From Himantopus leucocephalus (Eukaryota > Chordata > Aves > Charadriiformes > Recurvirostridae), in assembly GCA_003993805.1 (NCBI GenBank), contig RSEF01000005.1, positions 34,273,583-34,337,582 of the forward strand: 64,000 bases of DNA, read 5' to 3'. Positions 11,401 to 23,100 of this stretch are shown in pieces (within the stretch, counting starts at the first letter, position 1; every line of letters starts with the position of its first letter). A model generated the notes under the pieces. It had not been told where the DNA came from and ran no database searches. It saw only the letters and a list, made by a program, of their open reading frames with translations. Position numbers and translations under genes: made by a program.

Positions 11401-12508
11401 GTGAATACATTCGATGATGACACTAGGAAGCAGCCTTATGGCTGCACTCTTCCTTCCTCCCCATCCACACTGCCCCTGCACCTCTGTCCAGAGGACTAGA
11501 AAGACACAGAAATGAAGCAAAGGGTAAGTGATATGGGTGACAAGAAAGACTGAGATGAAATTACTGTAGGGGAAGGACAATTTTGGACCAAACAACTAAC
11601 CATATTTTTAGCCAAAGAAGATTACCTGTTTTGGCTACTCCTGCTTTCTTCTGCTGGACCTTCTCTTTGACTTGCTTCTGTAGTTTTACGTTAATAATCA
11701 ATGGTCAGAGGCAGAAGAAGCCATGTGAAAACTTCTACTGTGGGCAGTTTCCCCTATGGGTGGTGCTCCAATTGTTGCATGATATGGAGAAGGAAAGGAC
11801 CTTCTCCTCCCTGTAGGTGCAGTTCCAGCTTTGTCTTTTTATGTACTGTAATCTATAGCTGGAGTCTGTATGAAGCCTCATTAAACCTCTAGAATAATCT
11901 CAAAATTATTTTACTCCTCCAGACTTAAGGAGTTCAAGGCAGGTCTTCATGCTTTAGGTGTCATCTCCATTTTTTCTGTCCTGAATATTTTTATAGGACT
12001 GAAACCTGATTGTTCTTCAACCGGTCTCTTTATTTAATTAGTGCTGCTTCTTGATGTTAATCATAAATAAAGTAAAAATGCTTTTTTAACAAACAAGGCA
12101 TATAGAGACGCTACAGTTATTTGCTTAGCAAGAGCAGGCACAAGGCCAAAACAGTATGTCACAAATGTCTTTCTGAATGTTCTTGATATCAAAAGTCCAG
12201 AAACAACAGAAACTTACAGAGTTGTTAGGGATGTACATGAGACTATAAAGATGGTAGTGAAGATATAGGTTTAAAAAAATCTAGATATAGTTTACAGAGA
12301 ATCAAATATTTTTTCATTTTTCTACAACTTCATCTGTGGGAGGGAATAATTGTTTCATTTTCTGAAGGCAGTTCATGTTTCAACTTCTTTGCAAATTAGA
12401 CAAATTTTGTCTTTAGTTCGTAAATTCCATCAGTTCTGCCATAAAGTGTAAGAACAGACAGGACTATAGGCACACAGGTGTTTTGTGCAGCTTCCCTTGA
12501 TGGATGGG
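11401..12508. other. Non-coding, nothing recognised
   Basis: Only short open frames without domains. No repeat or RNA gene recognised. Confidence 0.55.
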
Positions 12509-12987
12509 TGTCCTGGTTTAACCCCAGCTGGCGACTAAAACCATGCAGCTGCTCACTCACCCCTTTTTTTTTTTGCCTCTCAGAAGGGTGGGAGGAAGAT
12601 GGAAAAAAAAAAGGAGGGAAAGGGAAGAAAAAACCTTGTGGGCTGAGATAAAGACCATTTAATAACAGAAAAGGAAAAATAACAATAATAATAATGACAC
12701 AGGTCGCTCTCACCGCCTGGTGAATTGGCACCATCCTGAGCAGTGATCGCAGGTTACCACCTCCCAGCTAAGCTAACCCCCATTTGTATACTGAGCATGA
12801 TGTCTATGGGATGGAATATTTAATTGACCATTCCATTGTTCTGTCTATGCTTCTATGGGAAGCTGAAAAAAAAGTCCTTGAATAAACATCTCTTAGCAAC
12901 AACTAAAAACAATAGGTATTATTGTCATTCCTTTCACAGCAATCACTAGAAAGAAAAATTAACTCTTTCCCAGCTGAAACCAGGACA
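12509..12987 (-). mobile_element. Solo LTR of an ERVL-like endogenous retrovirus
   Basis: The element starts TGTCCTGGTTTAACCCCAGC and ends CAGCTGAAACCAGGACA, giving TG...CA termini with an 11-bp near-perfect inverted end (TGTCCTGGTTT / AAACCAGGACA). The flanks ATGGG (12504-12508) and GTGGG (12988-12992) form a 5-bp target-site duplication with one mismatch. Read on the minus strand it matches the common avian ERVL-type LTR: CAGCTGGGAAAGAGTTAATT start, a TATA-like CAGTATACAAA (complement of about 12784-12794), an (ATT)n stretch and a TATTAAA-type polyadenylation signal near 12660. No internal gag or pol sequence is present, so it is a solo LTR left by LTR-LTR recombination. LTR orientation is minus. 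Confidence 0.88.
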
Positions 12988-13205
12988 GTGGGTCAGCCAA
13001 GAGATGACTGATTTAGAAAAACAAAAAATGCCAAGTGTTTGCGAACAATTCTGCTGAGAGCTCTGCACCAGCTTTAAGGGACATGTTCACTGAGTGGGAA
13101 TCAGCAGGAGCGGCTCTGACCTTTCACATATAACAGAGGCAACCAAAAAAGGCCAAGAAAATAGAAGAAAAACAAGAGTTTTCTACATTTCCATGGCTAT
13201 GTATT
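12988..13205. other. Unassigned sequence between LTR and CR1
   Basis: About 220 bp with no recognisable repeat or gene. The open frame that enters the CR1 starts here, but its first 40 codons do not look like CR1. Confidence 0.5.
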
Positions 13206-14725
13206 GTAATGGACCAGCTGTATCAGCTGAATGTTCACAAGTCCATGGGGCCCGATGGGATTCATCCCAGAGTACTGATGGAGCTAACGGATGTTATGGA
13301 AGAACCCCTCTCGATCATCTACCAAAGGTCTTGGGACTCTGGGGAGGTCCTGCAGACTGGAAGCTAGCCAATGTCACTCCAGCTAACAAAAAGGGTTTGA
13401 GGGAAGACCCAGGGAACTACAGACCTGTTAGTCTAACCTCAGCTCCTGGAAAAATTATGGAGAAGATTATATTGGGTATATTGAAAGGTACTTAAAGAAT
13501 AATACAATCATCAGTCACAGTCTATATGGGTTCACGAAAGAAAGTCCTGTTTGACTAATTTGATATCCTTCTACGATAAGATCACGTGCCTAGTGGATAA
13601 AGGGAAGGCTGTGAATGTAGTTTTTCTGGGTTTTATTAAGGCTTTTGATACTGTCCCTCACAGCATCATTCTGGACAAGCTGTCCAACTGTGGGATGAGA
13701 GGGTTCACGGTGTGCTGGGTGAAGAACTGGCTGAATGGCAGGGCTGAAAGGATTGTAGTGAATGGGGCTACATCTGACTGGTGGCCGGTCACCAGTGGTG
13801 TTCCTCAGAGTTCAATTCTAGGGCCAGTTCTGTTCAATATATTTATCAACAATCTGGATGCAGGAGTTGAATGCACCATTAGCAAGTTTGCTGATGATAC
13901 AAAACTGGGAGGTATTGTTGACCCTCTCAAGGGATAAGATGCGTTGCAGAGGGATCTAGATAGATTGGAACACTGGGCAATGATTAATGGGATGAAACTT
14001 AACAAGCCCAAGTGCCAGATTCTGCACCTAAGACAGAGTAATGCCAGGCACAAGTGTGAACTGTGAGAGGAGTGGGTGGAGAGCAGCCCTGCAGAAAGGG
14101 ATCTAAGGGTGCTGGTCGACAGCAGGCTCAATATGAGTCAGCAGTGTGCCCTGGCAACCAAGAGGGCCAACCACATCTTGGGGTGCGTTAAACACAGTAT
14201 AACCAGCCAGTCAAAAGAGGTAATTATCCTATTGTGTTCAGTGTTGAGTACTGTGTGTGGTTCTGGGACCCACAATTTAAGAAGGTAATTGAATGCATCC
14301 AGAGGAGGGCAACAAAGCTGGTGAGAGGGCTGGAAGGAATGTCCTACGAGGAGCAGCAAAGGACTTTGGGCTTGTCTAGTTTGGAGAAAAGAAGGCTGAG
14401 GGGCGACCTCATTGCACTCTACAGCTTCCTGAGGAGGGGAAGAGGAGAGGGAGGTACTGATCTCTTCTTGGTATCCAGTGATAGAACACTTGGGAAGGGT
14501 TCAAAGCTGCACCAGGGGAGGTTTAGACTGGACATTGGGACATTTACCGAGAGGGTGGTCAGACACTGGCACAGGCTTCCTAGAGGGGTTGCCTATGCCC
14601 CAAGCCTGTCAGTGTTTAAGAGGCATTTGGACAATGTCCTTAATAACATGCTTTAACTTTTGGTCAGCCCTGAATTGGTCAGGCAGTTGGACTAGATGAT
14701 TGTTGTAGGCGCCTTCCAACTAAAA
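13206..14725 (+). mobile_element. CR1 LINE, longest copy in the window
   Basis: The copy covers most of the reverse transcriptase and the whole 3' end. Visible blocks in order: [14 protein letters not shown] (about 13236), [14 protein letters not shown] and [18 protein letters not shown] (13357-13466), the motif A region [15 protein letters not shown], the motif B region [17 protein letters not shown], motif [10 protein letters not shown], then the C-terminal [17 protein letters not shown]. It ends in the CR1 tail GTTGGACTAGATGATTGTTG followed by GCCTTCCAACT. The coding part is split over shifted frames (13495 stop, 13936 stop, later pieces in other frames), so it is inactive. It is 5'-truncated and lacks the endonuclease. 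Confidence 0.95.
13551..13937 (+). pseudogene. CR1 reverse-transcriptase core, broken
   Basis: A 128-codon piece of the CR1 ORF2 reverse transcriptase, the enzyme that would copy CR1 RNA into DNA at the target site. Motif A (AFDTV) keeps its aspartate and motif C keeps FADD, the two-aspartate active site. Motif B reads [10 protein letters not shown] where the family normally has GVPQGS, so the glycine is replaced by serine. It stops at 13935-13937 shortly after motif C, and the pieces on either side lie in different frames. No function is expected. Confidence 0.9.
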
Positions 14726-14850
14726 TATTCTATTCTATTCTATTCTATTCTATTCTATTCTATTCTATTCTATTCTATTCTATTCTATTCTATTCTATTC
14801 TATTCTATTCCATTCCATTCCATTCCATTCCATTCCATTCCATTCCATTC
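14726..14850. repeat. Pentanucleotide microsatellite (TATTC)17(CATTC)8
   Basis: Seventeen perfect TATTC units (14726-14810) switch without interruption to eight perfect CATTC units (14811-14850). The array sits where the ATTCTATG tail of the upstream CR1 should be, so it most likely grew by slippage from the CR1 3' repeat. An open frame across it is a by-product of the repeat. Confidence 0.97.
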
Positions 14851-17800
14851 CATACACTTACCAACAGCACTTTCATTCAGTGAAGCCTAAGAAAAAATAA
14901 GTGCCTACAAACCATACAGTCCTGCTTTTCCCTACTGCCAGCGAGAGCAAAGTAGTATATGAGCACTCAGTTTAAATTGTATTTGCCTAATTGAAAGAAG
15001 TAACTCTAAATAATAAAATAAGTAGTAAGATAAGGACCTAAGTCAAATGAAATTCTTTCAGAGTAACCTTGAATAGTTCTTCCAGCTTTATATTTCATAT
15101 ATTATAAAATTAGGTCCAAGTTTTAAAGGAATGGTAAGAATTGCTCCCACATATTTTTCAAAATTTCCCTTAATATTGAGAAAAGATTGTGTAATTGCAT
15201 GGAGCTTAACACTTGGTTTCAAAAGATTAATTTCTTTTAAGTTTTGGACTCTTGAATTTTGTTTTATCAACCTAAATTTTTATTAAACTTTTTTTTTTTA
15301 ATTTAACTGTCATAGTTACCTTTTCGAGCATAACAAATTAAAAAAGCAGAAACACTTAAAATGCATTAGATATATATTTCAGGTCTGTTAAAATCAAGCT
15401 TTACCTATGTGCATTATGTAAGTATTTTGAGGAACTTTCAGTGGAGGTATTTTGAGGTAAATACATTCTCAGAAAGAAAGACAAAATGTGAGAAATAGAG
15501 GATGTGTACTTTTGATTTCAAGTTTGTTTTTTTTTTTTTTAAAGTAAATTCCTTTATTTCTCAAAGCTTCTGCTGTCCAGGCTTCCGCCATTTTTATATT
15601 TCCAGGAACCACTTTGGACTCAAAACTGAAACCTGGATCTGATGTCTTTCCCAAAAAAGAATTTGTACAGACCATATATGGAAAAAATAATTTCAAAAAA
15701 GGAGTGTAACTTCTCACAACGTTCTGAAAGTTGTAGAGATAAGTGTGTTTATAATTTCCCTTTTAATTGCAATCTCTGTCATGGGGTTGAGGAATTAGGA
15801 GTCTGAGCACAGACATCAAATACTTCTAGCATCTTTTCACCTCTAATATTTGTATAACAGCAGGAATGCAAGCTGAAAAGAAGAAATTATGGGAAAAAAA
15901 AAGAATAGTAAATAGACAATGGAGAAGAGGGGAGGTGCTGAGAAACTGACAGGAACGAAAAAGAAGAAAACCAATTTGAAGTAGGAAATGTAAACTAGGG
16001 TGAGGTTAGTGGGAAATAGGTAACCATTTAAAAGTTTTCTGAAAATGTATTATTGCTATAATACACCTTAATGAATGAATAATTTTTAAAGCATATATAT
16101 TGCATACTGTAAAGTCTTTTTTTCCACTGAGTATACATTGCGTGTAAGCATAATTCCCTATTTCTAACAGCTGCATTTTTGCCGAGTCCCTCATTTGGGA
16201 TTGCTGCCAGGCAGGTTAAATTCTAGTTCCATCTAATCTCTGTCATAATGGAACATGGAGGCTATTCAGGAAACACTGCTACATTATCCTTTGAGTAGCA
16301 TATGGATTTCTATCACCTCTTGTCATACATCATGTATTTATATTAAGACTATCTTTTATAATTTGTCAGCACAGGGAACCCTGACCATTGAGGTGTCTAT
16401 ACCACATTGCAGTACAAAGAAATAATAGGGGAACCCAGCGTGACTGAGACTGTGGATACATCTGCAATATGAGCAAGCAGAGCTGATGTACATCTTATGA
16501 CTGCTAGCCATTCCTTTGACTATGAAATCATCTGCTTGCAGATGATTCTGTTCTGTTTTGTCTTGTTTTCTAGCATAAGGTAATGACATGCCAAATACAA
16601 ACTAAGATAGCGAGGAGCAGACTGAGATATTCCTATTTCCTTTGCACTGTACCTGCCTCTCTGAATGGTCCTGGGAACGGTAATGGGCCTTCTCAAAAAG
16701 AAAGATGTCCTGAATATACATAAAGACACCACTGACTATTCTGATTAATTGTTTTGATGTCGAGCCAAATGCTTAACCTGCATTGTTTGACAATACTGTT
16801 CACTCTTTTTGAACTGTGTAAAACAGTTTTCTAACCCAATATTTGCATTTCTTTGATTAATGGATGCTTGCACAAAACATATTTTGTCAACTCTCTTCCT
16901 CTGTTGGTTACCATCTAGTTAAATCTGTTTTTTTCCAAGGTAATCCATGCATTCTTTTGTTAACCACAATGTTCATTGTGCGGCTAAAGCCTCCATCACT
17001 AGTTTAAAAATATGGGGGGGGAGGGGGTATAATGTCCTAGGGAGTAGGTTAGCAAAATAAGAGTGACAGTAATAAATTAATCCTAACACACATTGTATCA
17101 CTAGAAAGGAGCAACTCCAGATTTTCTGCACTTAGTTAAATTTAGAGTGCAAAACACAGCTTTCACGTGAGTTTGGTCAAGCATCTCTTGGTGTTCTACA
17201 AAGCAATCAGAATTTTTAACTTCAGTTTTGGGCTTTGTGTTAAAGACACAGTTTGAATAAAATTTTAAAAGATTTAAAAAATGACTTGTGAGGTGTCAGA
17301 TCTTGACTTGCCTTAAGTAAGCTTGTTTTCCAGAAATGGGTGTTTGGTACCTTCTGGTAGTCAGAATCTTGTACCCTTTCGCACTGATACCACCAAGAGG
17401 CAACAAATTTGTCTCTGTAAAAGAGTTTGGGTACCCAGACTGTCAGTCTTTCACTTGAAAATCTTGACAAAAGTGAGTTTGCAATTCTTATGGGCCTTAA
17501 CTGTGACTCTGAATGAACAGATCCAACCGTTTATAATAAAAAACGGATCCTTCGGTGAACCACATATTTTACCTGTACAACAAGTCTTCAAATGTTCTTG
17601 TTGACCAGAATGGAGACAATGTTTTCCATATTGGTGTGTGCTGTGTGAGAACAGATAAAAGCAGAGGAAATTCTGGAACGGACAGCAAAAATCTCTCTCT
17701 AGCCAGGTCTAAGGTACAGGACTTAAAACTTCAGCAGTATTCTCATCATGTAACTCATCATTTTAAGCTTACTTTCTCGCTGTCATGCTGGTAAGTTACT

Positions 17801-19086
17801 TAATGCTTCCATGCAGCTATTTCTGTATAGTCTGCTTTGCTTAAGCAGACGTGAGATAGGCCTGCTTCTTACTTCATCTGCATTTTATCTGTAGCAACAG
17901 GCTCCTCAGTTCAATGAGGCATTTTGACACGATGAGAGCACAAGTTATGACAATAAGAAAATGTCCTATTTTTTTATTTGCATTTGTATTTGTTACGGTA
18001 TATTTTTGGAAAACTGCATGCTTCGTGCTTCAATGTATAACATCATTGCCTTTTGCTTCTATTTCATCCTCAGTGAAGGCATTGTCTTGCGTAAGGAAGG
18101 CCTTAAGCACTTGTTAGGTGTTTTTTTGATTCAGAAGCTGTAATGTTTTGCACCTGAAAACATGCAGAGTTATGCAAATATGTGCTTTATAGACATTTTT
18201 AGAATAAGTTGGCAGTTACGATGTCAGCTGAGTTATTTCTTCCATAAACAGACTGTTCAGATATTCTGTATGAAGGAACAAAACTGGAGAGAACATTTTA
18301 TGAGCGAAGGAAGAGCAGTAACTCAGGCTATCAAAGAGAAAATATTATATAATCATTATTTATATCATGTTTTATTTCCTTCCCTATAGTCAGTCTTTTT
18401 GTAATTGTTTGTTTTTCTGATAATTGTTCAATTTTTCCTTTGTAATTCATAAAGTCCACATTTCATCATTAGAATAATAGTATTGGCACAATATGTTATT
18501 AGTGAAGTAATTGAAAGAAATCTGAAATAATGTGTGATAAAAATAAATTCATGATACTTTCTCATTTTATTTTGGCCAATATATTCAAGGTGACTGTGCA
18601 TGAAATGTCACGTGGCCAACAGTTATTCCATTGCGCATGCAATGTGAATGGAATACAGAGCTGTATCATTGGTACAGGGAGTCATAAGATTGCATTAACA
18701 AGTGGGAGTGTTTCTCTCCAGGGATGTAGCAAACAATAAGCTTACAAGAAGTTAGTGACATGCAAGCAGAACCAAGCATCCTTATGTTGAGCAGTACGTC
18801 TTAGTTAGGCAATGAATCTGTATTTCTGAGTCGGGCATGATATGCTGGCATGCTGGCCTATTGAATGGAGACTCAAAATGCCCAACAATTAGCAGCCCCC
18901 CTTCCAAGATGTAAAGGGTTTAGGGATTAAACCTTTCAAGTCAGAGTTTTATTTTTCTATATGCTTAAAAGCCGTAGCTCATAGGCTATTCCTTTTGTTT
19001 TCTATTCTTCCATTATCAGCAATGATCTTAATATCCTTAATCTTTTATATTACAGGTTCACCATTAAATGTCAGATAACTTAAGTG
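14851..19086. other. Non-coding, nothing recognised
   Basis: AT-rich sequence with open frames up to 93 codons and no recognisable protein family. Simple items: T-runs at 15288-15299 and 15526-15540, a G-run GGGGGGGGAGGGGG at about 17013-17026, and a 6-bp inverted repeat CATTGC/GCAATG around GCAT near 18629-18644. No gene or repeat family identified. Confidence 0.55.
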
Positions 19087-19096
19087 NNNNNNNNNN
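19087..19096. other. Assembly gap (10 N)
   Basis: Ten Ns directly before a CR1 3' end. The missing part is probably the body of that CR1. Confidence 0.97.
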
Positions 19097-19163
19097 GGGT
19101 TGGACTAGATGATTTCCAGATGTCCCTTCCAACCCTGACTATTCTGTGATTTTGTGATTCTGT
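19097..19163 (+). mobile_element. CR1 LINE 3' end after a gap
   Basis: GGGTTGGACTAGATGATTTC, then TGTCCCTTCCAACCCTGAC, then ATTCTGTGATTTTGTGATTC is the typical CR1 3' tail on the plus strand. How much of the element lies in the 10-N gap cannot be told. Confidence 0.92.
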
Positions 19164-20265
19164 AACTTGTCTGATAGGTGAATTTTTCTTTTTCATTTTT
19201 ACTCTTATGTCAACATCCATAAAATTATAGCCTTTAGCTTCTTCAGTGAAATATGGTGTCAGAAGGAAAATTTTTCTGTCCGGAATTATGCATTCTAGAG
19301 CCATATTCACTACAGTGAACTTCACAGGTCATCTAGCAATGCATTTTCTGTAAACAGTTTGGATAATAATGTATTGTTTTTGCAGGGAAAGCGGTGGTAA
19401 TTGTCACTTTAGTTATGAGCATTCTTCTAAAACAAACAACTTCCTTTGATTTTAAGGAATTCTTATAACTGTATTTTCAAAAAATTAAATACATTAAGTC
19501 CTTTTCTACCCTTAAAATTTGTTGTATAGCTGTATAGATATATTTGTTGTATAGATAGTACAATACACAGGCATGTGGAAAAAATGGAGAGGAGGTAAAA
19601 AAATCTCTTCACTTTGGCAGCTGAGAAAACAGGAAGCAGTGAGGGCAAACGCTGGTTTAGGGTGCACCCTGTATCCATTTCCATGACATTGCTGCTTTAT
19701 CATGTGTTCCATCTTCTCTAAATTATGCTCCTAACCTGAGAAGATAAAGAGTATCAGTCTAAAGCTTTGCAGTGAGGGCATTATTCTTTTGTCCTCTGTC
19801 AGTGGCTTCATCAAATGCCAACAGAAAAGTGCACAAATTCTGAGTCTGAGGTTGGCTGTGCACTGCCTGCACAGTAAGATGGGGTTGTAATATGTTTCTT
19901 GAGTTCTGACCACTTGATTGAAAGGCCCACAGCATGCAGTTCTGAAGGGTGGTCCTCAGTTGCTCACACAAACATCTAGCATCATCTGAGATGCTCTGGG
20001 GTACCTGAGACATTCGCATGTAGATGGCAGATATGACGCAAGACTTATGGAAATATTGACTGCTTCTGGAGTGGTGACTGGAGGCAAGACTGATATCACA
20101 GAGCATCTAAAATGGCAGAGATACCTACTCGGCAACCATGTCCAAATTTCTTTGTTTAGGCAGTAGACCCCTTCTATGTGTTTCTCTCATGTCTTGTATC
20201 CAACCATAGATAGAAAGGTTGTGCACTGCTGTAACTGGAAAAAATACAATATATATTTGTGCACA
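19164..20265. other. Non-coding, nothing recognised
   Basis: Several overlapping minus-strand open frames up to 115 codons (19759-20106) without recognisable motifs. No repeat family or RNA gene seen. Confidence 0.5.
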
Positions 20266-20589
20266 ATAAATGCAAACTCTGATGAAGTGCCATTTATTGT
20301 TTTTCAGATCCATTTATTTTGCTGTACTTCTTGGTACTTGTACACCTTTCAGGAAGCCCCATTGCGCCAGTACTACTGAGAAGCAACAAATTGTAGCACA
20401 GGGATGGGAGTGAGCCATAGCAAACCNGATAAATGCAAACTCGGATGAAGTGCCATTTATTGTTTTTCAGATCCATTTACTTTGCTGTACTTCTTGGTAC
20501 TTGTACACGTTTCAGGAAGCCCCATTGTGCCAGTACTACTGAGAGGCAACAAATTGTAGCACAGGGATGGGAGTGAGCCATAGCAAACC
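20266..20589. repeat. 161-bp direct duplication split by a single N
   Basis: Copy 1 is 20266-20426 and copy 2 is 20429-20589, both 161 bp. I count five mismatches and no length change, with one N (20427) and one base between the copies. Exact equal length, high identity and an N at the join suggest that two alleles were placed one after the other during gap closing. A true recent tandem duplication remains possible. Confidence 0.93.
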
Positions 20590-22994
20590 ACCCAAAATTA
20601 GGTTCTTGCTCGGACTTGAAGGTGGAAGCCTGAGTTTGAAGAAGAAGATGTTGTTCTGTTTTCCTGCAGTTAAGTGCAGGGGCGGCTAATCTTGTGTTGA
20701 GACATGAGAATAAATAGCAGGGCTCTTGTCCCCCATTCTTCCCTTAGTCCTACAATAACATTGGCATTGTTCATGTTTTTGGTGCAGTGTCACAATTCTG
20801 TGTCTGCTAGAAAGATATTCCCACAGGAAATTGGAGAAATCCTGCAACACTACGCTGAGAATGATAGGTGTGCTTGTGCTATAGCAGGGGGTCGGAAGAT
20901 AGAGATTAATGGAAAGGAAGCAAAAAGTCAGCAAATCTTCTCTGCCAGAATATCTATGCTACGTACAGGAGGAAGTGAATGATGTGGAAGAGGGATAAAG
21001 TGGGTTATTTTTTGCTGTAAGAAAGGCCAGAGCTGACCTCGTCCTAGGTTAGTAGGATGCGTTCAGAAATGAGGCGTACTTATTCATGGCTCTCAGTTTA
21101 AAAGTTCACATTTTTTTGCAGCTGTTGAGGAGAATAAATAAGCTTTTTAAGAGGGCTAATGTAACAAAAATGATTAGCCAAGAACATGACATAAGTAGAA
21201 TTTTGAATTGATTTAGGGAAGGTAAGGAAATATAATCTGGCTTTGGATGAAGAAGCAGGAAAATTTAGACAAACTTTGACAATGTGTCTCTCTCAAAATT
21301 TTTTTCCAGAGGATCTTAGAGTACATTATGAATCTTAATGAAACTGATTCATAAGTTATGCTTTGCTTATTTTACAATGAATAAATATAGACATATATTC
21401 TAAACATATAGAAGAGATTTACATGTAAATACTTACCTTTTCTCATCACAGATGTCCGAGGCAATTCTAGCAAGATACTTTAAAAATATATCACCTGACA
21501 GTATCACCTAATATTCTGCAAAAGTATATAACTGTTATGGTTTATTCATTAACAAAATGAATAGCTATTATTTACTCTACCTACTACATCAACTAAAGCT
21601 GAAAACTAAAAAAAGTATACCTAAATTATAATGATAACATCTACCCAGGTAAACTGAAGCCTACATTTTGAGACATATTTTTTGGATCATCCTAAGTCTG
21701 AAGCTTTCCATCATTTTTTCAACTCAAGCAGAAGTCTTGGAAACTGTTATGTATTATCGTAAGGTGTATTTTTAACCTGGGGTCGCTACAAGGTAAAGAC
21801 AAGGAGTAGTACACTGTTTGACCCTTCACAGGAATTCCAGATAAAACCCCAGAAGTTGAGTCAGAGATAATCACAAGATCTGGAATCTGCAATAACAAAC
21901 TGTTCATATATCTACCTGTCAGCAGTCTTCCTCTAAGGGAGGGACACAAGGTCACCGAAATGGCCACTTTCCATTACTTTTTTTGTCCCTGGACATACCG
22001 TGGAGTAAATGAAGAATCAAATATTTACAAGAAAATATTTTTCCATCAAGACTAAGTAAATTTATTTCAAATGTTTGTTAGTTAAGTTTCTTTGTCCTTT
22101 TTTGCAACTTCCCATAAAAAGTAGTATGCTAAGAGAATGAAGGCTTGAGAATGAAAAGGATATTTGTAAGTTTAATTAAAGTAATACATTCTTATTAAAT
22201 AACTCAGGTATTAAATTTTTCATTAAATGAAAATAAGAACACATGGAAGGAAAGACAGAATCACAAAACCAGAAGATGGATCACAATTAATTCAGCAAAC
22301 CAGTTCTACCTGGAACAGTACAATACATACCATCAAGTGTATGGTATGTACAAGCAGTACCACTACCCTCCCAGTCTTATTCTGTTATAAATTTTTAAAA
22401 TATCTCAGACCCCTAGATCCACAAAAGATTTTGTTTTAAGAGCTCCTAACACGGTCACGGCTGTGGCTATTCAAGTAATAACATCTGTAATGTTTATTGT
22501 TTAATAACAGTGGTTGAATGGATGAGTAATGTTAGGTAGTGATGTGACAATGCCAAAATCTCGGACTTCATTATTCTCAGTTTTCTGAAAGGAAAAGTGT
22601 TGAAATTGTTAGAATCAAGTAGTTTTATCTGTGATTTTCTCTGTTACAAGAAGACTAATTATGTTGAAAAGCAAAAGCAAACAAGCTATGATCTTGGCTC
22701 TGTTAGGGCATTTAACCCACGTTCAGTTGCCTTTTGACTGCAAACTCTGGAGAAGTACCTGTAAGGAGAGTGGGAAAAGAAACATTGGATAATTTGAAAG
22801 GGAAAATGTATTTGAATATTCCAGATATATTCAGCAGTTAATAGTTCTGCGAGGCAACTGAAGAACAGAAATGATTGTATCTCTGTCTGTGCCCCTCTGC
22901 TCCTCGCACCGTCTGGGTAACTCGCAGCTTTGTATTTATTTATCAGTGTTACAGCCAGCTTTAGGACAGTGCTATTCTCGTTTTTCGGGGGCAG
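20590..22994. other. Non-coding; one clean hairpin
   Basis: No gene recognised. TACATACCAT (22324-22333) pairs perfectly with ATGGTATGTA (22341-22350) around a 7-nt loop. The sequence around 22255-22275 (AGAATCACAAAACCAGAAGA) faintly resembles a minus-strand CR1 tail but is too short to call. Confidence 0.55.
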
Positions 22995-23100
22995 GGAGGG
23001 AACTGCGAGCCGCCTGAGTTCACACAGGACGTCGGTGCAAGAACAGGCAACGGAGCTCTATTCTCCTGGGTCGCGCGTTGGCACTCTGACAACTGAACCC
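22995..23100 (-). repeat. MIR SINE remnant, tRNA-like part
   Basis: On the plus strand the order is TTCACACAGG, GTCGGTGCAAGAACAGG, TATTCTCCTGGGTCGCG, then GCACTCTGACAACTGAACC. This follows the complement of the MIR 5' part as I know it: GTCACACAGC, AGTGGCAGAGCCAGG, ...CCCAGG, ...GTGCTCTAACCACT. The element lies on the minus strand and keeps its tRNA-derived head. It explains the local rise in GC and CpG. The assignment is by eye and the family member is uncertain. Confidence 0.55.

Noticed and set aside
12396..12734. 112-codon minus-strand frame with phenylalanine/proline-rich part
   Set aside because: It runs through the solo LTR and its purine/pyrimidine tract; no family similarity.
14696..14890. 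64-codon frame of repeating SILFY/SIPFH units
   Set aside because: It is the translation of the TATTC/CATTC microsatellite, not a protein gene.
19731..20106. Overlapping minus-strand frames up to 115 codons
   Set aside because: No domain, no splice context and low-complexity-free chance frames of this size are expected in 64 kb.
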